Origin: CBDCWA01 sp965223255
Lineage (GTDB): Bacteria; Pseudomonadota; Alphaproteobacteria; Rhizobiales; Hyphomicrobiaceae
Length of the DNA stretch: 64,000 nt
Reading direction: 5' to 3'
Assembly: GCA_965223255.1 (NCBI GenBank)
Contig: CBDCWA010000003.1
Location: forward strand, 124,001-188,000
The notes under the pieces were generated by a model that was not told the DNA's origin, did not search any database, and was given only the letters and a program-made list of their open reading frames with translations. The position numbers and the translations under genes were made by a program. The stretch's first letter is position 1, and every line of letters begins with the position of its first letter. This document shows, one piece after another, positions 1 through 7,837 of this stretch.

Positions 1-810
1 TGCCCACTTGATAAAACCGTCCGCGCCATCCCAAGGGCAGATCTCCGGATCGCTGACATAGCCAGACTCTTTAAAGCTCGCTGGAGAGCGCCGCGACATC
101 TCGTCGATCGCTTTGACGCTTTGTGTTTCGGCGCCAGTCTTGTCGCGCCATTCCTTGCGCCAGCCGTCCGGACCGCCGCTACCCCAACCGAGGATGCCAA
201 CGACCTTGGTTTTTCTTGTAAAGCGATGGAGGTGCGCGGCCATCGGCCCGCCTGTCGAATGTCCATGCGCCAGGATCTTGCGCCCCGCCAGATGTTCGTC
301 GACCAATTGTGCCGAGCCTTGCAGGATGACGTTGAACGTGCACTTGAGATTGCGGTCGTAGATCTCCTCATCCGACAGGCGTTGATCGAGCAAATACCAG
401 GGCTGACGCGTTTCGACGTCTTCCTTCCAGATGCCGCCTGGCGGATAGTGTCCCGGATATGTGAGGTTCAAGACTTTGAAGCCCTGACCGGCAAGCACGC
501 GTGCAAGGCCGGGCCGACCATCGGGCGTGAGATCCTTGCCATAAGAGCTGCCAGCACCACCGTGGAACATCACGATGGCAACGCCATCATCGACTTCCTG
601 CTCCGGCGAATAGAGGATGCCCTGAATATCCCAATCGTAACCGTTGCGATTAAATCGCGTGAAGACGTCCTTTTGTGTGAACGCGACGTCGGCGTAGGGC
701 GGATTGATATCGAGCCATTCCTCCCACGTCAGTTTGTGCAACAGGGGCTCTGCTTTGATGGCGTCGAGATATCCGGTAACAGCGGGTGACGGGGCGGGAG
801 CGTTTGCCAT
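1..810 (-). CDS. alpha/beta hydrolase, C-terminus cut by window edge
   Basis: An open frame of 270 codons runs from an ATG at 810 to the left edge with no stop, so the C-terminus lies outside the window. The N-terminal part has no signal peptide. Around residue 85 is an oxyanion-hole-like HGGAGSS, and around residue 180 a nucleophile elbow GHSTGG, the G-x-S-x-G of serine alpha/beta hydrolases. A region near LTYPGHYPPGG fits the cap. The catalytic Asp and His would be in the missing part. It is probably a cytoplasmic esterase-like hydrolase; the substrate is unknown. The nearest gene upstream on the same strand is a coiled-coil protein 124 bp away, so co-transcription is possible but unproven. 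Confidence 0.75.
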   Translation of the reverse strand, partial: MANAPAPSPAVTGYLDAIKAEPLLHKLTWEEWLDINPPYADVAFTQKDVFTRFNRNGYDWDIQGILYSPEQEVDDGVAIVMFHGGAGSSYGKDLTPDGRPGLARVLAGQGFKVLNLTYPGHYPPGGIWKEDVETRQPWYLLDQRLSDEEIYDRNLKCTFNVILQGSAQLVDEHLAGRKILAHGHSTGGPMAAHLHRFTRKTKVVGILGWGSGGPDGWRKEWRDKTGAETQSVKAIDEMSRRSPASFKESGYVSDPEICPWDGADGFIKWA

Positions 811-933
811 GGGAGGGCCTCATGTGTCTAGGAGTGTTGTTCTCCCATGTGTTTTAGTCAAACGCTGGCGCGCCGGCAAATCTGGAGGGGCCGGTTCCAG
901 GGGATGCTGGGCGCCATTCAACCGACAAACCGG

Positions 934-1374
934 TCATGCCGGCCAGCAATTGTTTGCCCTGAGTTGTCTCGCAGTGTTCCTCATCCTGCCTTCAAGAGCC
1001 TTGAGGTCCTTCTTCTTCCGGATCAGATCTGCCTTTGCCTCGTTCAGATCTCTTTGCAGCGGCTCCAGGCGTCTTTCGAGCGCGGCTCGCCTGTTGGCCA
1101 GGCGCACAGCAGTGTCGACGCAGTTCCGTGCAATGTCATCTGGCCTGGGCTTTACGAAAGCAGCCCCGCATCCAATGGTCCCAACCAACCCATCGCTCAG
1201 ATCGTCGACGGCCCGTTGAATTGCATTCTTCTCGCCGCGGATCGCTCCCTCCAAATTCATGATACGGGTCTCGATTTTACCGATCTCGTTTTGAATAACA
1301 TGCCGCCTATCCTGTTCTCTTTCCCGATAGTTTATGCGAGCCTGTTCGCAAAATTCAGCTCGTGATGTCGTCAT
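934..1374 (-). CDS. small coiled-coil hypothetical protein
   Basis: This 146-residue protein has no recognised family. It is rich in Arg, Lys, Glu and Leu, with two long heptad-like helical stretches (about residues 20-60 and 90-140) separated by a segment holding GLVGTIGCGAAF. That suggests a helical hairpin or coiled coil. There is no signal peptide. A GAGG ribosome binding site about 8 bases before the ATG at 1374 supports the start. Longer open frames exist on the opposite strand across this stretch, but their compositions look like antisense shadows. Function unknown. Confidence 0.55.
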   Translation of the reverse strand: MTTSRAEFCEQARINYREREQDRRHVIQNEIGKIETRIMNLEGAIRGEKNAIQRAVDDLSDGLVGTIGCGAAFVKPRPDDIARNCVDTAVRLANRRAALERRLEPLQRDLNEAKADLIRKKKDLKALEGRMRNTARQLRANNCWPA

Positions 1375-1413
1375 TTTTTGATCCTCATCCGTATACGGAC
1401 GTGTTAGGATGAG

Positions 1414-1503
1414 GCCAGACGAAGAGACGAGGATAAAGTTATGCGTTTGGGTGGCTTAGGAGTGGTGGCGCTGATCGCGTGGGCGTTTCTTGCAGGCGCG
1501 GCA
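1414..1503 (+). repeat. direct repeat, copy 1 (leader and signal peptide)
   Basis: Bases 1414-1438 match 2347-2371 exactly, the first 12 bases of both coding regions match, and 1465-1503 match 2402-2440 exactly (39 bases). The repeat spans the ribosome binding site and signal-peptide codons of the tandem exported genes and is better conserved than the mature coding regions. Confidence 0.85.
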
Positions 1504-2310
1504 TTGGCCGAGGTCAAACTGGAAGATCCCAAGCATCTGACCTGGGACAAGACCGGCAAGAATTTTTCTTCGTTTCGAAGCAAACCGGCAAAGGCCTTGA
1601 TGACCAAGGCGGAGTACCAGGCCTACCAAGCGGCCCTGAAAAGACTCGATTGCGATCCGGCCGAGAGGATTTTGAACCGCGCCTTCGTGCGCGCCTATCC
1701 CCGCTTTGCGCGCGTCAGGCCGGGTCCCCATTGTGAAACCAGGGACTGTCAACATTGGGGTCATTTTTCCCGTGTTAACTTCGATGGCTATGGATTTTGC
1801 ACGGCCTTGGCCGGACTTCACAAAACCGAGCGGCAATTGCGCGCGCGGAATATCAAGCCGCCAAAGTTCAACCTTCAGGGTTGGCAGGATAGAGCGGACC
1901 CGAAAAAACGCAGACCCTATAAGAACCGCATGGTCGAAGGGCGGGATTTAGATATCTCATTGATTATTCGGAAAGCAGAGGGTCGTTATATTCCGGCCCT
2001 CCTGTACCTGGCGTACCGGTTGCGCCTTGGCGATGTGTTCATTCCCGGTCCGGATGTCGAATACTACCTGCTGCAACGCGCGTGTTTCTTAGGCCATGAC
2101 TGCACCAAGTTGCGCCCACGCTTGAAAGTGTTGCGCCGCCAACTGCTTCCGGGACAGGCCTGGTATATCGCCATGCGCGCCCGCCAGCGCGTGGTTCTCC
2201 AGCGTCCGGTAATTCACGCCATGCTGCTCGGCAGGCGCCTTGTGACAATGCCGGATATGCTCAAACCCGAATATTGCGATACCGAACCGGAAAAGTGGCA
2301 TGTCTGTTAG
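1441..2310 (+). CDS. exported Cys-containing protein, first of a tandem pair
   Basis: The 289-residue protein starts with a clear signal peptide (MRLGGLGVVALIAWAFLAGAALA, cleaved about residue 24). The mature part is basic and Trp/Tyr-rich with paired Cys (residues about 98/102 and 118), compatible with disulfides in the periplasm. It belongs to no family I recognise. The next gene is a paralogue that shares blocks such as ILNRAFVRAYP. The 25 bases upstream of both start codons are identical, so both copies came from a duplication that included the translation signal. An AGACGAGGATAA stretch supplies the ribosome binding site. Function unknown; a helical-repeat (Sel1-like) fold is only a guess. 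Confidence 0.7.
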   Translation: MRLGGLGVVALIAWAFLAGAALAEVKLEDPKHLTWDKTGKNFSSFRSKPAKALMTKAEYQAYQAALKRLDCDPAERILNRAFVRAYPRFARVRPGPHCETRDCQHWGHFSRVNFDGYGFCTALAGLHKTERQLRARNIKPPKFNLQGWQDRADPKKRRPYKNRMVEGRDLDISLIIRKAEGRYIPALLYLAYRLRLGDVFIPGPDVEYYLLQRACFLGHDCTKLRPRLKVLRRQLLPGQAWYIAMRARQRVVLQRPVIHAMLLGRRLVTMPDMLKPEYCDTEPEKWHVC

Positions 2311-2346
2311 CTGCGCATCGACGGCCAGCCGGCACCGTGCTGTGCA

Positions 2347-2440
2347 GCCAGACGAAGAGACGAGGATAAAGATTATGCGTTTGGGTCGACTTAGGCGTAG
2401 CGTGGCGCTGATCGCGTGGGCGTTTCTTGCAGGCGCGGCA
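2347..2440 (+). repeat. direct repeat, copy 2 (leader and signal peptide)
   Basis: Second copy of the leader/signal-peptide repeat seen at 1414-1503. It differs by small indels around the start codon (ATT instead of TT before ATG) and a few substitutions between the two perfectly matching blocks. Confidence 0.85.
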
Positions 2441-3310
2441 CACACCGAGGTTAAGCAAGAAGATCCGAGGACTCTCATCCACACAAAAGACGATCGCGCC
2501 CTGGAATTCCGAACCAAGCTGGCACGAGAATTGATGACAAAGTCAGAATTCGATGCCTACCAAGACGCAATACATAAGCTTGACTGTGCGCCGGCGGAGA
2601 AAATTCTCAACCGCGCCTTCGTGCGCGCCTATCCGCAATTTGCCCGCATCAAAGCCGGCCCCAATTGCCAGTCCAGTGACTGTTTTTATTGGAAATGGTA
2701 TGCCACAACCAACTTCCGAGCATACCGGTACTGCACGACCCGGGTTGATTTGCGGCTGATTGAGCGCTGGATCGTGCTCGATGGCATCCTGTCTTTGCAG
2801 TTTTCGCCAGCCCCACGCTGGCAAAAGCCCCGCGATCGCGCCAAGCGCCAGGCGTATAAAGAGCAATTGCTTTTTATGCGGGATTACAGGGTGAGCAGAT
2901 TAATAACCTTGGCCGGTTATAGCTATCGGCCGGCTCTCGTGTTTCTGGCGCGCCGCATACGCCAAAACGACCTGTTCAACGCTGGCCCTGATGTCGAATT
3001 TTTGATTTTGCAGCATGCATGTTTTCATGCGCCGGATTGCCGCGCACTGATGCCCCGGATCAAAACCTTGCGCAGCGCTTTGCCGCAACAGCGCGCCGCA
3101 TATATTGCGACGCGTGCGAACAGGCCGAAACTCTATCCTTGGGTCTTGGAAAAAGTGTTGATCGGCAAGAAATTGGAGGACACGCCCGATTTCCCAGAAC
3201 TGGAACGATGGCGCAAAAAACAATCACGCGCGCGCAATGGTCTCAAGAAACTGGGCCGTCCGGGCAAAAGCGGGGCTCACCATCTTGGCCACCAACAGCG
3301 CAACGAATGA
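2375..3310 (+). CDS. exported Cys-containing protein, second of a tandem pair
   Basis: This 311-residue paralogue of the preceding gene was placed at ATG 2375 because that start has the same upstream 25 bases and signal peptide as the first copy; a longer in-frame extension from 2300 would overlap gene one and lacks these signals. The signal peptide (MRLGRLRRSVALIAWAFLAG) is nearly identical to copy one, while the mature part has drifted to roughly half identity, keeping LMTK, ILNRAFVRAYP, the Cys pair near SSDC and the GPDVE segment. The 3' end overlaps the convergent membrane gene by 87 bp. Function unknown; probably periplasmic. Confidence 0.7.
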   Translation: MRLGRLRRSVALIAWAFLAGAAHTEVKQEDPRTLIHTKDDRALEFRTKLARELMTKSEFDAYQDAIHKLDCAPAEKILNRAFVRAYPQFARIKAGPNCQSSDCFYWKWYATTNFRAYRYCTTRVDLRLIERWIVLDGILSLQFSPAPRWQKPRDRAKRQAYKEQLLFMRDYRVSRLITLAGYSYRPALVFLARRIRQNDLFNAGPDVEFLILQHACFHAPDCRALMPRIKTLRSALPQQRAAYIATRANRPKLYPWVLEKVLIGKKLEDTPDFPELERWRKKQSRARNGLKKLGRPGKSGAHHLGHQQRNE

Positions 3311-3595
3311 TCCAAAGATCGCAACCAGGAAATAAATTGGCAAACGCACCCACACGCTGGCACCGCCAGCCTTCCATTGTCCGTCGAACAACACATAGGC
3401 AACGACCACCAGGCCGGTTGCAATATCGCGGGTCACGTAATAGCCGATGGCCCCCACCAATCCGCCCGGCACATCTGCAAGCGTTTGGCCCTTGCGATTG
3501 AGATTGGTCCGCAACAGCAACATTGACAGTGAGACGCTGATCGCAAGAAAGATCACAAGGATCGCCAGGGCGCTTAGTACAAGATTGGCACTCAT
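3224..3595 (-). CDS. small integral membrane protein
   Basis: The 123-residue protein has about three hydrophobic segments (residues 5-28, 46-68 and 83-104), so it should sit in the inner membrane. No family is recognised. It lies 98 bp downstream of thiC on the same strand, but a perfect 30-base palindrome in between could end thiC transcription. Its last 87 bp overlap, convergently, the end of the exported paralogue at 2375-3310. The ribosome binding site is weak. The hydrophobic pattern with polar loops argues it is a real gene. Confidence 0.6.
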   Translation of the reverse strand: MSANLVLSALAILVIFLAISVSLSMLLLRTNLNRKGQTLADVPGGLVGAIGYYVTRDIATGLVVVAYVLFDGQWKAGGASVWVRLPIYFLVAIFGSFVALLVAKMVSPAFARTAQFLETIARA

Positions 3596-3630
3596 GATTG
3601 TCCGTTCAACGAATTACGTGGTTTAAGCGT

Positions 3631-3660
3631 CGGGGCAGATAGAGCGCTCTATCTGCCCCG
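3631..3660 (-). terminator. perfect 30-base palindrome after thiC
   Basis: The stretch is a perfect inverted repeat: 14-base GC-rich arms beginning CGGGGCAGATAGAG, meeting at a CG centre with no free loop. It sits 33 bp past the thiC stop. No T run follows on the minus strand, so it may be a bidirectional terminator-like cruciform, an RNA-stabilising hairpin or a dyad protein site. I favour an end-of-thiC role from position. Confidence 0.5.
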
Positions 3661-3693
3661 TCTAAGGACTGGCATTGGGGGCACAGTGGTAGT

Positions 3694-5580
3694 CTAACCG
3701 AGCCCGTCATTGCTCTTTTTGACGGCTTCTGCCTCCACTTTGTCCGCATCAATGTAGACCTGATTGCCCATCTCTTGGAACTTGGCGGCCATTTGGGCCA
3801 TGCCCTGCTCTTTGTCGTTGAGTGTTGCCGCGTAATCGCGGACATCCTGGGTAATTTTCATCGAGCAGAATTTGGGCCCGCACATCGAACAGAAGTGGGC
3901 GACCTTATGCGCTTCCTTCGGCATCGTTTCATCGTGATAGGCGCGTGCGGTATCTGGGTCGAGGCCAAGGTTGAACTGATCTTCCCAGCGGAAATCAAAC
4001 CGTGCCCGCGAAATGGCATCATCGCGCAGTTGGGCCGCCGGATGGCCCTTCGCGAGATCGGCAGCGTGCGCTGCCAGCCGGTAGGTGATCACGCCGACCT
4101 TCACATCATCGCGATTCGGCAAACCAAGGTGCTCCTTTGGCGTGACATAACAGAGCATGGCCGTCCCGAACCAACCAATCATGGCAGCACCAATGCCCGA
4201 CGTAATGTGATCGTAACCGGGCGCGATATCGGTGGTGAGCGGCCCAAGGGTATAGAAGGGTGCTTCACCACACTCTTTGAGCTGCTTGTCCATGTTGACC
4301 TTGATCTTGTGCATCGGCACATGGCCCGGCCCTTCGATCATGACCTGGCAGCCCTTATCCCAAGCAATTTTGGTCAATTCACCAAGTGTCTCCAGCTCAG
4401 CAAATTGCGCACGATCATTGGCATCTGCGATCGAGCCCGGGCGCAAGCCATCGCCAAGCGAGAACGACACGTCGTATGCCCGCATGATATCGCAGATCTC
4501 ATCAAAGTGTTCGTAAAGGAAGCTTTCCTTGTGGTGATGCAAGCACCACTTGGCCATGATCGATCCGCCACGGCTGACGATACCGGTAACGCGGTCTGCC
4601 GTCAGGTGCACATATCCGAGGCGCACACCAGCGTGGATGGTGAAATAATCGACGCCTTGTTCACACTGCTCGATCAACGTGTCGCGATAGAGGTCCCAGG
4701 TGAGTTTGACAGGATCGCCTGCGCACTTTTCGAGCGCCTGGTAGATCGGCACTGTTCCAATCGGCACCGGTGAATTACGCAGGATCCATTCGCGCGTGTT
4801 GTGAATATTGCGCCCAGTCGAAAGATCCATAACGGTATCGCCGCCCCACCGCGTCGCCCACACCATCTTCTCAACTTCTTCCTCGACCGATGACGTAACC
4901 GCCGAATTGCCGATGTTGGCATTGACTTTAACGAGGAAGTTTCGTCCGATCGCCATCGGTTCCAGCTCGGGGTGATTGATGTTGGCTGGAATGATCGCCC
5001 GCCCGCGTGCGACCTCCTCGCGAACGAATTCCGGCGTGACATGCTCCGGGATTTCTGCGCCAAAGCTTTCGCCATCGCCCAGTGCGTCCTTGGCGCGTTC
5101 GAGGGCTGCCTTGCGTCCGAGGTTCTCACGGTGCGCAACATATATCATTTCTTTGGTGATGATGCCGGCCCGTGCGAATTCGAATTGGGTGACGGGCTCA
5201 CCATCGAGACCGCGCAACGGTTGCGTCTTATTCGGAAAATCGCGCGCCAGGTGCTGGCCTGTCACATTGCCATTGTCTTCCGGCTTGATGTCCCGGCCCT
5301 CATAACGTTCGACACCACCGCGCTCCAAAATCCATGCCTCGCGAATGGGCGGCAGGCCCTTTTCGACGTCTATCTTGGCATCTGGATCTGTGTAAGGCCC
5401 CGAGGCATCATAGACCCGGAAGTCCGGCTCATTAGCCTCTTTGGAAAGTGCGATTTGGCGAAACGGTACGCGAATGTCGTCGTGCCCTTCTGGACAATCG
5501 TAAACCTTCTTGCTTCCCTCGATTGGTCCGGTGGTGACCTTCGGAATCATCAGGTCGCCAGGTCGTGTAATTTTGTTCAT
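3694..5580 (-). CDS. thiC: phosphomethylpyrimidine synthase ThiC
   Basis: ThiC is the radical-SAM enzyme that rearranges aminoimidazole ribotide into HMP phosphate, the pyrimidine half of thiamine, in the cytoplasm. The 628-residue product is full length for the family. It has the C-terminal cluster motif CSMCGPKFC (Cys 564, 567 and 572; C-x2-C-x4-C) that binds the [4Fe-4S] cluster, and the family blocks EGPGHVPMHK and GPLTTDIAPGYDH. The ATG at 5580 has an AAGGGC ribosome binding site 8 bases upstream. It lies 57 bp downstream of a small membrane-protein gene, and both lie behind a TPP riboswitch, so thiamine should repress them together. The N-terminus looks intact. Confidence 0.98.
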   Translation of the reverse strand: MNKITRPGDLMIPKVTTGPIEGSKKVYDCPEGHDDIRVPFRQIALSKEANEPDFRVYDASGPYTDPDAKIDVEKGLPPIREAWILERGGVERYEGRDIKPEDNGNVTGQHLARDFPNKTQPLRGLDGEPVTQFEFARAGIITKEMIYVAHRENLGRKAALERAKDALGDGESFGAEIPEHVTPEFVREEVARGRAIIPANINHPELEPMAIGRNFLVKVNANIGNSAVTSSVEEEVEKMVWATRWGGDTVMDLSTGRNIHNTREWILRNSPVPIGTVPIYQALEKCAGDPVKLTWDLYRDTLIEQCEQGVDYFTIHAGVRLGYVHLTADRVTGIVSRGGSIMAKWCLHHHKESFLYEHFDEICDIMRAYDVSFSLGDGLRPGSIADANDRAQFAELETLGELTKIAWDKGCQVMIEGPGHVPMHKIKVNMDKQLKECGEAPFYTLGPLTTDIAPGYDHITSGIGAAMIGWFGTAMLCYVTPKEHLGLPNRDDVKVGVITYRLAAHAADLAKGHPAAQLRDDAISRARFDFRWEDQFNLGLDPDTARAYHDETMPKEAHKVAHFCSMCGPKFCSMKITQDVRDYAATLNDKEQGMAQMAAKFQEMGNQVYIDADKVEAEAVKKSNDGLG

Positions 5581-5637
5581 TGTCTTGCCCTTTGCTTAGA
5601 TCGTCCTTTGATGTTTTGTCGTATTGCGGTGGTTACC

Positions 5638-6027
5638 CTAGAGCACGTCGAAGGCACGAGCCGCCAAAAAGGCCCCGAGTGCGATGGATATCAAGGCGCC
5701 ACCAGTCAAGGCGCCGGTATTGTGTGCCAGTTGCGCGCGAATCGTCTGAACTTTGTCCGGCAGCGCCATGCGAAAAAGCCCACCGATGATTGCAAGCCAA
5801 CCGAAGATTGTAATGATGACGGGCCAATCCCAGCTCCAAACATTGTGAACCTGGACTATCGCCAACCCGCACACCAATGTAATCAGCCCCGCGATAAAGA
5901 TCACCCCAAGATTGTCTGTAAATTGCTCCGTGAGCTTAAGGAAGAACTCACGTCGCACGAGCATGATCAGACCGACTGCCAAAAGTGTTGGCCCGATCAA
6001 GCCGGCAATAAACTGCGATGTACTCAT
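5638..6027 (-). CDS. TPP-riboswitch-led four-helix membrane protein
   Basis: This 129-residue protein has four hydrophobic helices (about residues 5-22, 35-53, 62-80 and 100-122) and an RREFF motif after the first. I recognise no family. I chose ATG 6027 (MSTSQF) over an in-frame start 10 codons upstream, whose extra residues are basic and not membrane-like. It is the first gene after the TPP riboswitch and is followed by thiC after 57 bp, so it should be expressed when thiamine is scarce. A role linked to thiamine or its precursors (uptake, or support of an uptake system) is inferred from position only; no substrate-binding motif is visible. Confidence 0.7.
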   Translation of the reverse strand: MSTSQFIAGLIGPTLLAVGLIMLVRREFFLKLTEQFTDNLGVIFIAGLITLVCGLAIVQVHNVWSWDWPVIITIFGWLAIIGGLFRMALPDKVQTIRAQLAHNTGALTGGALISIALGAFLAARAFDVL

Positions 6028-6108
6028 CGACCTTCGCCTTAATACCAGCCCCTGCACGCAAAAATGCGCCAGAGTGGCTCGTTGATCCGGATGTCGGGAA
6101 GTGGCGGG

Positions 6109-6255
6109 CTATAACGTCCGTCCCTTCGCCGGTATGACCCGGATCAGGTTCAAAGGGTGCTCTGCCGGCCAACCGCACGTATGGGCGGCGCAGTACGCCG
6201 ATCGTGCATAGGGGTAGACAGATCTCAGCCGGTGCCCCGGCGCCCCTCGGAATAG
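6109..6255 (-). promoter_or_regulatory. TPP riboswitch (THI element)
   Basis: Read on the minus strand, the region has the conserved sensor elements in order: GGGGCACCGGCTGAGA (CTGAGA at 6228-6223), a variable helix, ACCCTTTGAACCTGATCC (about 6158-6141), GGGTCATACCGGCGAAGGGA, and flanking pairing TCCG/CGGA and CTAT/ATAG for P1. It binds thiamine pyrophosphate and normally lowers expression when TPP is plentiful. The next start codon (6027) belongs to a small membrane protein, with thiC second. I see no obvious terminator hairpin between aptamer and start, so control may be at translation initiation. Confidence 0.95.
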
Positions 6256-6475
6256 CTCTAGTTTGCGCCGGATTGTCGTCTGATGCAAGGTGGCGAGTGA
6301 ACAAACGGTCCACATCTGCGAAAACCGGATGGTTCGCGCAGCAAGGATCGCCGTTGGATCTGGAAAAAAGCGCCAATCAGTCACGCGCGCTCCCTTTATT
6401 GCTGCCGCTTTTGCTGACAAAATCGCAGCGAAGTTTCGTTATCGAATTCACAAGGCAGGCAGGGGTAATTCAGTC

Positions 6476-7816
6476 ATGGCGAATGGAGCGCGAACGAGTT
6501 GGACGACGTGGCTGGTGCTAGGGGTTATTGGCGCTGGCCTTTGTTGGATCGGATATCTCTATAGTACCGGCCAGCCAATTCCCTACCTGACCGACCAGCG
6601 TTACAGTGTCTCGCCAAAGACATTCGATGAAATTCTCGCAACGCTCAAATCGCGACCGAGCATCAAGCCGAAATTCTCTGCCCCCGTCCCCATCACCCCT
6701 TCGGACCAGACCGCCGGCATCTGCAACTTGTCAAGCCAAACGGTGACATTTTCGCGCGCTAAACCAGCAGCAGGCAAAGGCGGCACATCAGATTACACGA
6801 TCACCACAAAGACCATGCCGATCCTGACTTCGGAGGGTGCCGAGGGCGTTCTGTTCGCCAAGGCAGGTACATTTGCCGTCAACGTTGATGGTAGCCCCAG
6901 GGCTTATCATCCTGGTGACGTTTACGGACGCTGCAATACTGCCCCAGTAGGCCTGCAAAAAGGCAAAACGGTATGCGCGATCAATTTCCTTTGTTACGCC
7001 GGTGTGCGGGTGTTTGAGGGTGGTAAAGAGGTCAGGTGTGGGGACCGCAAGAACTACCAGCGGGCCTGGAACGAGATGTGGAATGAGATTGGCGCTGGAC
7101 GCGCGGTCAAGATTCCACGCTCTTATTGGCGTCGAGGCGGAAAGTTCAAGCGGCGATATGGTTTTTTTCATGCCACAAAACCGGTCACCGTAATGTTCCT
7201 GGATTCGATTATCCGCAAGGACGCCGCCGGCAAACCGTGTGTGCGCAACGTGAAAGGATCGCCGTACTACGGCTATTTCGTCGCTGCGACCTCGCTGACG
7301 GGTGATGAGGGCGAAGATGAAAGCGAGGGCCGTGACGTTGCAAAGATTGTGACCGACAAGCGTTGCGACCCCATCCCGTTTGTGGACGCAGAAAAGCTGC
7401 CGAGCATCGTGATACCAGTCGGAGGATTTGCCGGCGCCAAGGTCGGTGATTTGGTGGTCGGTTATCGACGGGCTGCGAGCGGTGAAGCGCGCTGGGTTTA
7501 TGCAATCGTCGGCGATCAGGGCCCCAATCATAAGTTTGGCGAAGGCAGCGTCGCGTTCAATGAGGCGCTTAAGGGCCATAAGAGGCGCTGGAAGAATTAT
7601 TCGGAAATCGTGCGCAAATTGCACATATCGGCGCGCGAAAAAGGCGCCTCCAAGGTAAGTGTGCTGATCTTCAAGGATACCAAGGCGAAATTGGCGAACA
7701 AATTGTCACGCAAAAGTGTGCAGTCCACGGCTGAGACATTATTCAAGCACTGGGGCGGCGGTTCGATCGATGCTGCTAAGAAGCGTTTCCAGGCATGTGC
7801 AGCAACATTGCGCTAA
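6476..7816 (+). CDS. membrane-anchored GH75 chitosanase-like protein
   Basis: The 446-residue product begins MANGAR and has one N-terminal transmembrane helix (about residues 12-30), so the bulk is probably periplasmic. From about residue 120 it follows the glycoside hydrolase family 75 pattern: VNVDGSPRAYHP near residue 135, and a catalytic-type block VGDQGPNHKFGEGS with Asp347 and Glu356 nine residues apart, the Asp-Glu spacing known for fungal GH75 chitosanases. That family cleaves beta-1,4 bonds of chitosan. A longer reading from 6290 was rejected because it would cover the riboswitch region and lacks a membrane-type start. Activity here is inference; an inserted acidic segment (DEGEDESEGRD) is unusual. 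Confidence 0.6.
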   Translation: MANGARTSWTTWLVLGVIGAGLCWIGYLYSTGQPIPYLTDQRYSVSPKTFDEILATLKSRPSIKPKFSAPVPITPSDQTAGICNLSSQTVTFSRAKPAAGKGGTSDYTITTKTMPILTSEGAEGVLFAKAGTFAVNVDGSPRAYHPGDVYGRCNTAPVGLQKGKTVCAINFLCYAGVRVFEGGKEVRCGDRKNYQRAWNEMWNEIGAGRAVKIPRSYWRRGGKFKRRYGFFHATKPVTVMFLDSIIRKDAAGKPCVRNVKGSPYYGYFVAATSLTGDEGEDESEGRDVAKIVTDKRCDPIPFVDAEKLPSIVIPVGGFAGAKVGDLVVGYRRAASGEARWVYAIVGDQGPNHKFGEGSVAFNEALKGHKRRWKNYSEIVRKLHISAREKGASKVSVLIFKDTKAKLANKLSRKSVQSTAETLFKHWGGGSIDAAKKRFQACAATLR

Positions 7817-7837
7817 CTCTTTAAAAGGGCCGGCGCC

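Noticed and set aside
704..1365. Plus-strand open frames across the left edge
   Set aside because: They are antisense to the hydrolase and coiled-coil genes, lack ribosome binding sites and have no family pattern.
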